Program-made: the position numbers and the translations under genes
Shown here: piece by piece, positions 18,822 through 28,429 of the stretch
Numbering within the stretch: the stretch's first letter is position 1
How the letters are laid out: each line of letters starts with the position of its first letter
Notes under the pieces: generated by a model
What the model was told of the DNA's origin: nothing
Databases searched by the model: none
The model's input: the letters and a program-made list of their open reading frames with translations, nothing else
NCBI RefSeq assembly: GCF_000513275.1
Contig: NZ_CBVJ010000021.1
Span: forward strand, 1 to 64,000
Source: Paenibacillus gorillae
GTDB lineage: Bacteria; Bacillota; Bacilli; Paenibacillales; Paenibacillaceae
Direction: 5' to 3'
Length of the DNA: 64,000 nt

Positions 18822-18873
18822 TGACAAGCCGCAGCAATTGCAGCGACATTGTTAATGAGGGGGACTTAATACT

Positions 18874-19638
18874 ATGTGGAGCCACCATTCCATTCCGTTA
18901 TCGAATGAGCAGCAGCCTGACCCGGCTGCCGATGAGAAGAAAAAGAACAGTACGATCGTTGAAACGATCCAGCAGCTTGGACAAACGACAACGCCTGTTG
19001 CCGAGTCCAATATTCATTGCATGACGATCATTGGTCAAATCGAGGGTCATATCGTATTGCCTCCACAAAATAAGACGACGAAATATGAGCATTTGATACC
19101 GCAGCTGGTGGCAGCCGAGCAGAATGCCAAAATCGAAGGTATCCTCATCGTGCTGAACACGGTTGGCGGGGATGTAGAGGCAGGTCTTGCGATTGCCGAG
19201 ATCATCGCTTCATTATCAAAACCGACCGTGACACTCGTACTTGGAGGCGGTCATTCTATTGGCGTTCCAATCGCTGTAGCGGGGGATACGTCATTCATTG
19301 CCGCTACAGCGACGATGACGATCCACCCGATCCGCTTGAACGGACTCGTTATTGGCGTGCCGCAAACCTTCGAATATTTGGACAAAATGCAGGAGAGGGT
19401 CGTCCGTTTTGTAACGATGCACTCCAACGTTACGGAAGAAACATTTAAAGAGCTTATGTTCAAGACTGGCGAGCTCACCCGTGATATCGGGACGACTGTG
19501 ATCGGATCGGATGCGGTCAAACATGGATTGATCGATTCAGTTGGCGGACTGGGTGAAGCGCTTAAAGAGCTTAACCGCCGAATTGCTGAACGCAATCCTG
19601 CAGGAGCGGGTCAGCCAGAGCCGGGGGTGTATAACTAA
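18874..19638 (+). CDS. tepA: ClpP-class serine protease TepA
   Basis: ClpP-fold, sporulation-conserved protease, in Bacillus linked to protein translocation and to turnover of small acid-soluble spore proteins. 254 residues. After a low-complexity N-terminus, the ClpP core carries the catalytic Ser in [12 protein letters not shown] near residue 128 and the His in TIHPIR near 150. The start ATG 18874 follows GAGGGGG. The stop abuts ylzJ. The possible sigma-G promoter upstream fits a forespore role. Confidence 0.9.
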   Translation: MWSHHSIPLSNEQQPDPAADEKKKNSTIVETIQQLGQTTTPVAESNIHCMTIIGQIEGHIVLPPQNKTTKYEHLIPQLVAAEQNAKIEGILIVLNTVGGDVEAGLAIAEIIASLSKPTVTLVLGGGHSIGVPIAVAGDTSFIAATATMTIHPIRLNGLVIGVPQTFEYLDKMQERVVRFVTMHSNVTEETFKELMFKTGELTRDIGTTVIGSDAVKHGLIDSVGGLGEALKELNRRIAERNPAGAGQPEPGVYN

Positions 19639-19881
19639 ATGACACTTTATACGATTATGCCTTTGGAGACGGTATTGGACGGTATGGCAAGCGCTGCTGA
19701 AACGGAGCAGCCTCCGTCACAGCAAATCTGGCTTCACGGCATTCATATGGAAGTGGTTCCTGTGGCACCAGGTATGGTAAAGATCGTCAGACTGCTGCAA
19801 TGCCAGTTAAATGATTATTTGAATCCGCAGCTTGCACCCGGGTCCATCATGATGTACGGGCAAAATGATATACAAAACTGA
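19639..19881 (+). CDS. ylzJ: YlzJ-like protein
   Basis: 80-residue protein of unknown function, conserved next to tepA in spore formers. The N-terminus MTLYTIMPLETVLDG is the family hallmark. ATG 19639 touches the tepA stop codon with no gap, so translation is coupled and both share the tepA promoter. No membrane segment or catalytic motif is evident. Confidence 0.88.
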   Translation: MTLYTIMPLETVLDGMASAAETEQPPSQQIWLHGIHMEVVPVAPGMVKIVRLLQCQLNDYLNPQLAPGSIMMYGQNDIQN

Positions 19882-19910
19882 AAGAGAAAATAGGAACATT
19901 TGTCCACCTA

Positions 19911-19919
19911 TGGTATAAT
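19911..19919 (+). promoter_or_regulatory. spoIIIE extended -10 promoter
   Basis: TGGTATAAT: a perfect TATAAT with an extended TG, 24 bases before the TTG start; the -35 (TAGGAA) is poor. Confidence 0.55.
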
Positions 19920-19942
19920 GTTAAACCAGAGGTGACAAAAAG

Positions 19943-22711
19943 TTGGCTAAAAAGAGAAGAAAAAAGAAATCGATTGCATCCAATTTAAAATATGAAGTTT
20001 ACGGTATTTTACTTATAACGGTGTCGGTAATCGCCTTATCAGGAGGGGCGACGGTCGGCCGGTCTCTGTCTAAGCTGTTTGGCCTGTTTCTCGGCAAATT
20101 TTATTTTGTGCTGGCATTGGTCGGCATTTATGTCGGACTTTCCGTCATGGTCAAGCGAGCTTGGCCGAAGGGCTGGTCGCATCGCCGTACCGGTATATTA
20201 ATTTTCGTACTAGCGTTAGCGCTGTGGAGTTCAGTTGCGATGATCGACAAATCGCTGGCACCGTCCTCGGAGCTTTCCGGCGGATTAATCTTCGAGCAGT
20301 TAAGCAGTTCAATCAGGCTAGAGCTGCTTACCTTTGACGGAGCAGACGACCGTCCGATGAACGAAAAGGACATTAGCGGCGGCTACATTGGCGCAATTGA
20401 GTACTCGATGCTGTTCATGCTATTCGGCTATTTCGGGGCAAAGCTTATTATGTGGGTCATGTTCGCGATCTCGCTCATGCTGATGACTGGCAAATCGTAC
20501 GTCGAAATGGGCCGCCTTGTAAAGGGCAAGCTTATCAAGCTGTTCAAGTTGTTTGCAGCAAAGTGGAACCAGAGAGCCGCGCTTAGAGCGGCAACCGCCG
20601 CCGCTGCTGCGAGAGCGCCTCGTACGGCCGATTCACAAGGTTATGCTCAAGATGATGATGCCATCGATGAGGATGAGGATTATCCGCTAACGCCTAGAAA
20701 AAAGAAACGCTCCTTGTTCTTCTCTTGGCTGCAGCAGGATAAAAGCGAGCAAACCGTTAAGCAAGATGATTGGTCCCTTGACGATGAAGAGGATGAGGAG
20801 CACCATCTGAACGGCATGAGTCCGCATTGGGCTAAGAATGGGAATGGTGAAGTTACAGCAGGAGAATGGGATCGTAATGACGATCCTGCTGAGCAGCGCC
20901 CAATACTGGAGCAAGATCAGGAACATACACAAGAAACTTTACATAACCCGCCTGATCAAGTGCCCTGGGAGACTGTTCCTACGATTCCAGACCCGGCTGT
21001 TGCCCAGCATCAGGAAGCGGCTCTTGACGCACCTTCCTATCCGCCTGCACCTCCTTACGCAGAGGAAGAAAAGGATGAGGAGTGGACCGGAACTTGGCCG
21101 CAGCAATCCACTGAGGATGAACAGCAGATGGAGGAACCATCAGTTGATTTCCCTGAGGATGAACAGCTACCTGCAGCTGTTGCCTGCGAAGCAGCAGATA
21201 CAGCAGATACAGCAGCAGCAGCTGCAGTTCTGGTCAAAGAAGCTGAACCTGCTTCTTCATCATCGGTTCCGGCTGTACCTCAGCCGAAGCCGTACATGCT
21301 GCCGCCGTTCTCCTTGCTCTCCAAGCCAAGCCTATTGGCAAGGGGAGGAGACGGAGCCGACTCCATTGATGCCAAGAGAAAGCTGGAAGCGACGCTTGAA
21401 AGCTTTGGCGTTCGAGCCAAAGTGCTGGACGTTGTCCGCGGGCCAGCCGTTACCCGATATGAAGTGCAGCCGGCTACGGGAGTTAAGGTAAGTCGAATTG
21501 TCAGCCTGACTGACGATATTGCGCTTGCTCTTGCCGCTAAGGATATACGGATGGAAGCTCCGATTCCAGGTAAATCGGCTATTGGCATCGAAGTGCCGAA
21601 CATGGAAGTATCGGTCGTTACAATGCGTGAGGTTATGGAGACTCCGGCCTTCCATAATGCGCCATCCAAGTTGTCTATTGCCTTCGGCCGTGACATATCC
21701 GGCCAGCCGATTATCGGCAATCTTGCCCGAATGCCCCATTTGCTTGTAGCAGGGGCAACGGGTTCGGGCAAATCAGTCTGCATCAACGGCATTATTACGA
21801 GCATTTTGTACAAAGCAAAACCGGACGAAGTGAAATTTCTGATGGTCGATCCGAAAATGGTCGAGCTGAACGTCTACAACGGCATCCCGCATTTGCTCGC
21901 TCCAGTCGTCACCGATCCGCGCAGAGCGTCTCTGGCATTAAAGAAGATCGTTGTTGAGATGGAGAAACGCTACGAGTTGTTCTCTAAATCCGCCACAAGA
22001 AATATTGAGGGCTATAACAATTTGATGGCGGATAATCCGAAAGCAGTACTGCCGTACATCGTGGTTATCGTCGATGAGCTCGCGGATTTGATGATGGTCG
22101 CCGCTGGCGACGTTGAGGATTCAATCGCCCGTCTGGCTCAAATGGCTCGTGCGGCAGGCATTCATCTTATTATTGCAACCCAGCGTCCGTCTGTAGACGT
22201 TATTACCGGCGTTATCAAAGCCAACATTCCTTCCCGAATTGCATTTGGCGTGTCATCGCAAGTGGATTCGCGGACCATTCTTGATATGGTGGGTGCGGAG
22301 AAGCTGTTAGGCCGCGGCGACATGCTGTTCCTTCCGGTCGGCATGTCCAAGCCTCTTCGCGTGCAAGGCGCATTCCTCTCCGATCAAGAGGTTGAAGCGC
22401 TCGTTGACTATTCGAGAGGACAAGCGGAAGCAGAATATAAAGAGGATCTTGTTCCTGAGGTCGAGGAAGAGTCGAATGATCCGAATGACATTGTAGATGA
22501 ACTATACGATCAAGCGGTGCAAATTGTTCTCGAAGCCAAGCAAGCCTCCGTATCCCTGCTGCAGCGCCGGATGCGCATCGGATATACGAGGGCAGCCCGG
22601 TTGATTGACCAGATGGAAGCCCGCTCTATCGTTGGCCCTTATGAGGGCAGCAAGCCGCGTGAGGTTATGCTCACAATGGAGCAATATCAGGCAGGGAGGA
22701 TATCGTCCTAG
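19943..22711 (+). CDS. spoIIIE: DNA translocase FtsK/SpoIIIE
   Basis: Membrane-anchored ATPase that pumps chromosomal DNA into the forespore or away from the division septum. 922 residues. N-terminal membrane segments lie within about residues 20-180. A long acidic, Gln/Pro/Ala-rich linker follows (about 230-440). The RecA-like motor has Walker [10 protein letters not shown] near 605 and VDELADLMM near 710. The C-terminal gamma winged-helix ([23 protein letters not shown]) reads DNA polarity signals. The start is TTG 19943 after GAGGTGA. Its final codons form part of a terminator hairpin. Confidence 0.97.
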   Translation: MAKKRRKKKSIASNLKYEVYGILLITVSVIALSGGATVGRSLSKLFGLFLGKFYFVLALVGIYVGLSVMVKRAWPKGWSHRRTGILIFVLALALWSSVAMIDKSLAPSSELSGGLIFEQLSSSIRLELLTFDGADDRPMNEKDISGGYIGAIEYSMLFMLFGYFGAKLIMWVMFAISLMLMTGKSYVEMGRLVKGKLIKLFKLFAAKWNQRAALRAATAAAAARAPRTADSQGYAQDDDAIDEDEDYPLTPRKKKRSLFFSWLQQDKSEQTVKQDDWSLDDEEDEEHHLNGMSPHWAKNGNGEVTAGEWDRNDDPAEQRPILEQDQEHTQETLHNPPDQVPWETVPTIPDPAVAQHQEAALDAPSYPPAPPYAEEEKDEEWTGTWPQQSTEDEQQMEEPSVDFPEDEQLPAAVACEAADTADTAAAAAVLVKEAEPASSSSVPAVPQPKPYMLPPFSLLSKPSLLARGGDGADSIDAKRKLEATLESFGVRAKVLDVVRGPAVTRYEVQPATGVKVSRIVSLTDDIALALAAKDIRMEAPIPGKSAIGIEVPNMEVSVVTMREVMETPAFHNAPSKLSIAFGRDISGQPIIGNLARMPHLLVAGATGSGKSVCINGIITSILYKAKPDEVKFLMVDPKMVELNVYNGIPHLLAPVVTDPRRASLALKKIVVEMEKRYELFSKSATRNIEGYNNLMADNPKAVLPYIVVIVDELADLMMVAAGDVEDSIARLAQMARAAGIHLIIATQRPSVDVITGVIKANIPSRIAFGVSSQVDSRTILDMVGAEKLLGRGDMLFLPVGMSKPLRVQGAFLSDQEVEALVDYSRGQAEAEYKEDLVPEVEEESNDPNDIVDELYDQAVQIVLEAKQASVSLLQRRMRIGYTRAARLIDQMEARSIVGPYEGSKPREVMLTMEQYQAGRISS

Positions 22712-22727
22712 GACGATATCCTTTTTT
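22698..22727 (+). terminator. spoIIIE terminator containing the stop codon
   Basis: GGATATCGTCC (22698-22708), TA, GGACGATATCC (22711-22721), then six T. The TAG stop codon (22709-22711) lies at the hairpin centre. Confidence 0.85.
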
Positions 22728-22756
22728 GTATAGGGATGCTACAGCTGCCATTCGAT

Positions 22757-22786
22757 GCATAGAACGAAAGCTCCTTTCTCATACTA
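22757..22786 (+). promoter_or_regulatory. Sigma-G (forespore) promoter of sleB
   Basis: GCATA at 22757-22761, exactly 18 bases, CATACTA at 22780-22786. It matches GHATR-N18-CATNHTA with no mismatch. The gene behind it is a cortex-lytic enzyme, a class made in the forespore. Confidence 0.75.
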
Positions 22787-22833
22787 GTGCTAGGCAACGC
22801 TGCATGAAGCTAACTAACTTGCTATGAGAAAGG
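22773..22833. repeat. 11-base inverted repeat between sleB promoter and ribosome site
   Basis: CCTTTCTCATA (22773-22783) overlaps the -10 box; its perfect complement TATGAGAAAGG (22823-22833) contains the likely ribosome site. The left arm lies upstream of the expected transcript start, so it would act as DNA (operator) rather than as an RNA hairpin. Confidence 0.5.
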
Positions 22834-22844
22834 CAGATCCCTAG

Positions 22845-23642
22845 ATGAGAAACCGTTTAATTGTAATGACCGCGTTAATCGTCATGCTCGTATTCGGAAC
22901 GTTCTCGTTACAGCATTTGATGAACGTTAAGGCGGAAGAAACGTTCAGTAACGCAACGCTGAAAGTCGGCTCCTCCGGCAAGGATGTTTATGAGCTGCAA
23001 GGAAGACTTAAATTTTTGGGGTATTTCAACGGAAAGATTGACGGCCAATTCGGCACGAGCACGAAAAACGCTGTAACTTGGTTTCAATGGAAATTCGGCA
23101 TGAAATCGGACGGTGTCGTTGGTGCCAAAACGAAGCTGAAGCTTTGGGAGGCTACGAAGAGCTGGAAGCCAACGGCTGAGGAATCGGGCAATGCCGGAGC
23201 GGGAGCCGGCAGCGGCACGGGCTCAGGAAGCGGATCGGGCAGTTCAGGAGGAGGCTCCGCCTTGGATAAGTCCAACAAGCTGGGCCTCTCCAAAGGCGAT
23301 CTGCAGATTATGGCTAACGCCGTCTACGGTGAAGCACGAGGCGAGCCTTATGAAGGACAAGTAGCTGTTGCTGCGGTTATCATTAACCGTCTGAAATCGC
23401 CAAGCTTTCCGAACTCGATCTCGGGCGTTATTTTTCAGCCAGGCGCATTTACAGCTGTGGCCGACGGCCAGATTTACTTGACGCCAAACGAGAAAGCGGC
23501 GCAAGCGGTTCAAGATGCCATCAACGGCTGGGACCCAAGTGGCGGCTGCCTGTACTATTTCAATCCGGTGACGGCAACCTCCAAATGGATTTGGACCAGA
23601 CCGCAAGTGAAGACGATCGGCAAACACATTTTCTGTATGTAA
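22845..23642 (+). CDS. sleB: Spore cortex-lytic enzyme, SleB type
   Basis: Lytic enzyme that degrades spore-cortex peptidoglycan during germination. 265 residues. Signal peptide at about 1-30 (VMTALIVMLVFGTFSL), a PG-binding-1 domain at about 38-105 (YELQGRLKFLGYFNGKIDGQFG), a Gly/Ser-rich linker, and a Hydrolase_2 catalytic domain at about 150-265 starting NAVYGEARGEPYEGQ, with its conserved Glu. It stands alone between spoIIIE and ymfF. The promoter matches sigma-G precisely. A cell-wall hydrolase of the same fold with another role is less likely. Confidence 0.9.
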   Translation: MRNRLIVMTALIVMLVFGTFSLQHLMNVKAEETFSNATLKVGSSGKDVYELQGRLKFLGYFNGKIDGQFGTSTKNAVTWFQWKFGMKSDGVVGAKTKLKLWEATKSWKPTAEESGNAGAGAGSGTGSGSGSGSSGGGSALDKSNKLGLSKGDLQIMANAVYGEARGEPYEGQVAVAAVIINRLKSPSFPNSISGVIFQPGAFTAVADGQIYLTPNEKAAQAVQDAINGWDPSGGCLYYFNPVTATSKWIWTRPQVKTIGKHIFCM

Positions 23643-23807
23643 AAGCAAATTGCGGTTCCGAAGAAGCAGCCGGCCTTGCCCTTGCGCAGGCCCAGGTTGC
23701 TTCTTCCATTTCGGTTAAGTTAGAATGGTATAGGCAACGTGTAATTGGAATACATTTACTCCAGCAGAACCAAATTTGCAGTTTTATACAAGGAAGGAGC
23801 TAACGGA

Positions 23808-25082
23808 GTGACCCTATTTGAGAGAGGGCAGCTGGGCCGGATTCGGCTTCATGTACTGCCGACTAAACGATTTAAAACTTTTGCGATTTCATTATTTGCA
23901 GGCGTTCCGTTATCGGAGGATACAGTGACCGAGACGGCACTTGCTCCCTTTGTGCTGCGTCGAGGCACGGCTTCCACGCCAGAGACGAAAGCATTTCGCG
24001 AACGGCTTGACGATTTGTATGGGGCCGGCTTTGGCTTTGACGTATATAAAAGAGGCGATTCGCAGATCGTCCAGTTTCGAATGGATGTCATCAACGATCA
24101 ATTCGTCTCCTCGAACAGTCCGCTTCTGGACGCTTCACTCAAACTGTTAGGGGAGGTTGTAACCGATCCCTGCACGGAAGACGGCGCTTTTCGCGCGAAA
24201 TATGTAGAGGCGGAGAAGCAGACGCTAACGAAACGGCTTGAATCGATCGTTAATGATAAAATTCGTTATGCGGCTGAGCGTTGTTTGGAGGAGATGTGTG
24301 AGGATGATCCTTATCGTCTTCATCCCCTCGGCAAGCTTGAGGATATAGCCTCTATTACAGCGGATTCGCTCTATCGCAGGTACGAGCAATGGCTGGAGGA
24401 AGCAGTCTTTGATCTATATGTCGTAGGAGATACGACGATAGATGAAGTAACGGCGCTTGTTCAGCAGTATTTCAGACCTAAAGCGGGAGTGCCCGGCCAA
24501 TATACAGTGACTAACGTCCGCCGTGAGAGAGGCGATGTAAAGACGGTCGTTGAAGAGATGGATGTCAGTCAGGGCAAGCTGAATCTTGGTCTTCGCACGG
24601 GTATCCTGTACGGGGATGATGACTACGCGGCATCGCTGATGTACAACGGTATTCTGGGCGGATATCCGCATTCGAAGCTGTTCTTGAACGTCAGAGAGAA
24701 GGAAAGCCTGGCGTATTACGCTTCATCGCGGCTTGACGGACATAAAGGACTCTGCACCATTCAATCCGGTATCGAAATTCAGAACTACGACCGGGCTGTC
24801 GTCATTATCAAGGAGCAGCTTGAGAGCATGAAGCGCGGAGAGCTGACGGAGCTGGAAATCAGCCAGACGAAAGCGATGATCTCCAATCATTTGCGAGAGC
24901 TGCAGGACAGCGCTTATGAAATGATTGCGTATGACTTCAATGCAGTATTGTCCGGCAAAGAGCGCAGCGCACAGCAGCTTCTAGACCAGATTCAATCGGT
25001 AGGAACTGAGGATATTGTTCGCGTAGCAAACCGGGTTCAACTGGATACGATCTATTACCTGCGAGACCGGAAGGAGGCTTAA
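23808..25082 (+). CDS. ymfF: M16 family peptidase-like protein YmfF (no zinc motif)
   Basis: Insulinase-fold protein of 424 residues from GTG 23808, placed by AAGGAAGGAG 8 bases upstream; the open frame extends further but the family begins here. The HxxEH zinc motif is absent at the expected N-terminal place (LAPFVLRRGTASTPETKAF), so it is probably the non-catalytic partner of YmfH immediately downstream, as in other paired M16 proteins. In B. subtilis ymfF and ymfH are likewise adjacent. Substrate unknown. Confidence 0.88.
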   Translation: MTLFERGQLGRIRLHVLPTKRFKTFAISLFAGVPLSEDTVTETALAPFVLRRGTASTPETKAFRERLDDLYGAGFGFDVYKRGDSQIVQFRMDVINDQFVSSNSPLLDASLKLLGEVVTDPCTEDGAFRAKYVEAEKQTLTKRLESIVNDKIRYAAERCLEEMCEDDPYRLHPLGKLEDIASITADSLYRRYEQWLEEAVFDLYVVGDTTIDEVTALVQQYFRPKAGVPGQYTVTNVRRERGDVKTVVEEMDVSQGKLNLGLRTGILYGDDDYAASLMYNGILGGYPHSKLFLNVREKESLAYYASSRLDGHKGLCTIQSGIEIQNYDRAVVIIKEQLESMKRGELTELEISQTKAMISNHLRELQDSAYEMIAYDFNAVLSGKERSAQQLLDQIQSVGTEDIVRVANRVQLDTIYYLRDRKEA

Positions 25083-25087
25083 CAGAC

Positions 25088-26373
25088 ATGGAAACGCTTG
25101 AGTACAAAAAAGTGCAGGAGACGTTGTACCGCGAAGTGCTGGACAACGGACTTGAAGTGATCGTGCTGCCGAAGCCCGGTTTTCAAAAACATATGCGACA
25201 TTTGCAACCAAATACGGCTCTGTCGACAACCGATTTGCAGTTGGAGGCGAAGAGCCTGCTAAAGTGCCCGACGGAATCGCTCATTTTCTGGAGCATAAAA
25301 TGTTCGAGGAGCCTACCGGCGATATTTTCGCAACCTTTGCTTCCCAGGGCGCCTCAGCCAATGCTTTTACAAGCTTTGACCGGACGGTCTATCTGTTCTC
25401 AGCAACGGAGCAGATAACAGCCAATTTGGAGACACTGATCGATTTTGTGCAAAATCCTTATTTTACAGACGAGAACGTGAATAAGGAAAAAGGCATCATC
25501 GAGCAGGAAATTAATATGTACAAGGATAATCCCGACTGGCAGGTTTATTTCGGGCTAATCGATGCGATGTACCATAACCACCCGATCCATATCGATATTG
25601 CCGGTACAGTGGAGTCAATTTACCAGATCGACAAGGAAACGCTGTATCGCTGCTACGAAAACTTTTACCATCCGTCCAATATGCTGTTGTTCGTTGTAGG
25701 CGGTGTTGATGCTGCAGAAGTGTTCGAGCTCGTAAGGAACAACCAAGCAAGTAAAAACTTCAAGCCGCAGGGTGAAATTCACCGCTATTTTGAAGACGAG
25801 CCAACCAGCGTTAAAATTCCGCGAAAGATAACGAAGCTTCCGGTCTCGCTGCCTAAAGTCATGTTTGGATTCAAGGAGAAGCGCGTCGGCTTGCCGGCTT
25901 CGGAGCTGCTGGAGCAGGAAGTATTGTCGAAGCTGATGCTGGATGCTTTGTTCGGGGCGAGCTCTTCGCTGTATCAGGATCTATATGAGGAAAATTTAAT
26001 CTCGGATTCGTTTGGCTCTGAATTCAATTCCAGTGACAACTATGCATTTTCAGTTATTGGAGGCGACAGCCCCAACCCGGAAGCACTGCTTGGCAAAGTT
26101 CGTGCCGCGGTAGAGGAAGCGCTGAAAACCGGCATTTCCGAAGAAGCTTTCGAGCGCTCGAAACGAAAAAAAATCGGCAGTTATTTGCGAATGCTCAATT
26201 CCCCTGAAGCGATCGCCAGCGAATTCACGCGTTACCGGTTTCGCGACAGCGATATGTTCGATCTGCTTCCGCTGTATGAGAACAGTACGCTGGATCAGGT
26301 CAATGCAAGGCTTCGCGAGCATTTCGACTTCGGCCAGGTAGCTGTGTCGATCGTGGAAAAAGCGGGGGAATGA
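25088..26373 (+). pseudogene. ymfH: M16 zinc peptidase YmfH, broken by a one-base deletion
   Basis: Starts at ATG 25088 (METLEYKKVQETLYREVLDNGLEV). The frame shifts at an A run at 25185-25189: after GFQK the protein should continue TYATFATKYGSVDNRFAVGG, which needs six A instead of five. The rest is open in the other frame, with HFLEHKMFEE (HxxEH zinc motif) and KGIIEQEINMYKDNP. Restoring one base gives 428 residues, the usual YmfH length. It is the catalytic partner of YmfF. The stop overlaps the ymfI start (ATGA). Sequencing error is more likely than a true pseudogene. Confidence 0.9.
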
Positions 26374-27116
26374 CGAACATTCGTCAATCGACGGTATTGG
26401 TGACCGGGGGAAGCCGGGGAATAGGCGCTGCCATTGCGCAGCGCTTTGCCGCGGAAGGCGCCAATATCGTCATTCATTATTTAGAGTCGCATGAAGCGGC
26501 TAATCAAACCGCGCGAGCGTGTATGCGGCTTGGCGCCAACGTCATGACGATAACTGCAGATTTGCGCTCCAAGGAACAGCTGCTGCGGATGCGGGATAAG
26601 CTGGAAGCGAGTGGCATGCTGCCTGACATTCTAGTGAACAACGGCGGAATTTCCCATTACGGCATGCTGATGGATGTCACGGAGCAGGAATGGGACGATG
26701 TCATGTCTGTTAATTTGAAGGGTATGTTCCTCTGCAGCCAAATTTTCATGTCCTCCATGATCGCCAACCGGTACGGACGAATTATTAACGTTTCCTCTGT
26801 CTGGGGGATGTCAGGCGCCTCATGCGAGGTGCTGTACTCCACGACCAAAGGCGGCATGAACGCTTTTACAAAAGCTTTGGCGAAGGAATTAGCACCCACC
26901 GGCATTACCGTTAACGCAGTCGCTCCTGGGGCAGTCGATACGATGATGATGGACGGGTTCAATGCTGAGGAGAAAGCTGCGCTTGAACAGGAAATTCCTG
27001 TTGGCCGCTTCGGCCAGCCGGACGAGATCGCTTCGCTCGTTTATTTTCTGGCGCTGCCCGAATCTTCCTACATAACGGGTCAAATTATTAGTCCGAACGG
27101 CGGCTGGCATACCTGA
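26370..27116 (+). CDS. ymfI: Short-chain dehydrogenase/reductase (YmfI)
   Basis: NAD(P)-dependent oxidoreductase of the classical FabG-like SDR family. 248 residues. Cofactor motif TGGSRGIGAAIA near residue 12, NNGGISHYG near 90 and the catalytic Tyr/Lys pair in LYSTTKGGM near 155, with the Ser in NVSSVWG upstream. Coupled to ymfH by ATGA, as in B. subtilis. The physiological substrate is not known. Confidence 0.9.
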   Translation: MTNIRQSTVLVTGGSRGIGAAIAQRFAAEGANIVIHYLESHEAANQTARACMRLGANVMTITADLRSKEQLLRMRDKLEASGMLPDILVNNGGISHYGMLMDVTEQEWDDVMSVNLKGMFLCSQIFMSSMIANRYGRIINVSSVWGMSGASCEVLYSTTKGGMNAFTKALAKELAPTGITVNAVAPGAVDTMMMDGFNAEEKAALEQEIPVGRFGQPDEIASLVYFLALPESSYITGQIISPNGGWHT

Positions 27117-27124
27117 TCTGATCC

Positions 27125-27154
27125 GAATAATTGCGCAGACGTTGCGGCACAATA
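27125..27154 (+). promoter_or_regulatory. Weak sigma-G-like promoter before the DUF3243 gene
   Basis: GAATA, exactly 18 bases, CACAATA: one mismatch to GHATR-N18-CATNHTA. It lies 50 bases before the DUF3243 start. Confidence 0.35.
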
Positions 27155-27203
27155 ATGACTGTTGTTCATTCTCTTCATTTACACTCAGGAGGCGAAGAAA
27201 CGA

Positions 27204-27449
27204 ATGTCAGTGCTCAGCAATTTTGCGAACTTTAAGCAGTTTTTGGCTGAACGTGTAGACCAGGCAAAGGCTTCGGGGATGACCGAGGAAATGATTACAA
27301 ATCTAGCCTATGAGATTGGCTCCTTTCTTGATGAGAAGGTCGATCCCAAAAACGAACAGCAGCGCGTGCTGAAAGAGCTTTGGGATGCAGGCGATGAGTC
27401 GGAGAAAAAGACGATTGCAGGCTTGATGGTGAAGCTCGTTAATCATTAA
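27204..27449 (+). CDS. ymfJ: DUF3243 family protein (YmfJ)
   Basis: 81-residue soluble, charged, mostly helical protein (SNFANFKQFLAERVDQAKASGMTEEMITNLAYEIGSFLDEKVDP). Function unknown, but conserved at this place in Bacillales. The start ATG 27204 follows CAGGAGGCGA; an in-frame upstream ATG at 27162 lacks a ribosome site. A GC-rich hairpin follows the gene. Confidence 0.85.
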   Translation: MSVLSNFANFKQFLAERVDQAKASGMTEEMITNLAYEIGSFLDEKVDPKNEQQRVLKELWDAGDESEKKTIAGLMVKLVNH

Positions 27450-27470
27450 TAAGTCCGGATACGTTCACTC

Positions 27471-27502
27471 GCAGAAAAGCCTCCAATCGGAGGCTTTTCT
27501 GC
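27471..27502 (+). terminator. Hairpin after the DUF3243 gene
   Basis: Perfect 14-base arms GCAGAAAAGCCTCC / GGAGGCTTTTCTGC around AATC. The T run is inside the stem rather than after it, so termination strength is uncertain. Confidence 0.65.
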
Positions 27503-27519
27503 AATGTTTCCGATGGAGG

Positions 27520-27548
27520 TTGCAGGATTGTAGCGAAAATTGTAGAAT
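27520..27548 (+). promoter_or_regulatory. ymfK promoter (sigma-A)
   Basis: TTGCAG, 17 bases, TAGAAT; about 95 bases before the ymfK start. Confidence 0.6.
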
Positions 27549-27643
27549 AAGCTTTTAGAAAGCGGCATTTTTCGCATAGCAATGATTAATGATTCTAGCG
27601 TTGCGCAATACTGACATCAACAGGCTTGGGGCGGTGACCATTC

Positions 27644-28411
27644 ATGGAAAGCAAGCAGTATTATATGGAGTACAAGATACATAAAAACAGGCCCGGGCTG
27701 CTAGGTGATATAGCATCTCTTCTTGGTATGCTGGAAGTAAACATTATGACGATCAACGGTGTAGAAGACCGGACAAGGGGCATGCTGCTGCAGACGGACG
27801 ATGAAGAGAAAATCGTTCTGCTTGGCAAAATGCTGCAAAAGGTAGACAATATTACGGTTAACAAGCTGCGGACGCCGACGATTGTCGATATTTTGGCAGT
27901 TCGGCACGGCCGTTATATTGAACGGGATTCGGATGACCGCAAGACGTTCCGTTTTACGCGCGATGAGCTTGGCCTTCTTGTTGATTTTCTAGGCGAGGTT
28001 TTCAAACGGGACGGCAACCAGGTAATTGGCCTGCGGGGCATGCCGCGTGTCGGAAAGACAGAGTCGATCATTGCCGGCAGTGTATGTTCGAACAAGCGAT
28101 GGACGTTCGTATCGTCGACGCTGCTGCGGCAGACTGTCAGAAGTCAGCTGTCAGAGGATGAGATGACGAACAACAATATCTTTATTATCGACGGTATTGT
28201 CAGCACGATTCGTTCCAATGAGAAGCATTACGCGCTGCTTCAAGAGATCATGGCGATGCCTTCAACTAAAGTTATCGAGCATCCGGATATTTTTATTAAG
28301 GAATCCCATTATGATTACAGCCATTTTGATATGATTATCGAGCTTCGCAATACGCCGGACGAGGAAATTACTTATGAATCGTTCACGGCTAACTACACGG
28401 ACGAATTCTAA
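27644..28411 (+). CDS. ymfK: DUF3388 family protein (YmfK)
   Basis: 255-residue protein of unknown function, conserved before ymfM. The first 75 residues resemble an ACT ligand-binding domain (NRPGLLGDIASLLGMLEVNIMTI). Residues 132-139 read GMPRVGKT, a Walker A pattern, and NNIFIIDG near 180 resembles a Walker B strand, so a nucleotide-binding domain with an ACT sensor is plausible. The start ATG 27644 lacks a strong ribosome site (GGGGCGG). The next gene is 18 bases downstream. Confidence 0.85.
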   Translation: MESKQYYMEYKIHKNRPGLLGDIASLLGMLEVNIMTINGVEDRTRGMLLQTDDEEKIVLLGKMLQKVDNITVNKLRTPTIVDILAVRHGRYIERDSDDRKTFRFTRDELGLLVDFLGEVFKRDGNQVIGLRGMPRVGKTESIIAGSVCSNKRWTFVSSTLLRQTVRSQLSEDEMTNNNIFIIDGIVSTIRSNEKHYALLQEIMAMPSTKVIEHPDIFIKESHYDYSHFDMIIELRNTPDEEITYESFTANYTDEF

Positions 28412-28429
28412 AGAGAGGAGAACGAACAA

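Noticed and set aside
20840-21490. 217-codon frame overlapping spoIIIE in another frame
   Set aside because: Shadow of the low-complexity acidic linker; Arg/Leu-rich product typical of off-frame reading.
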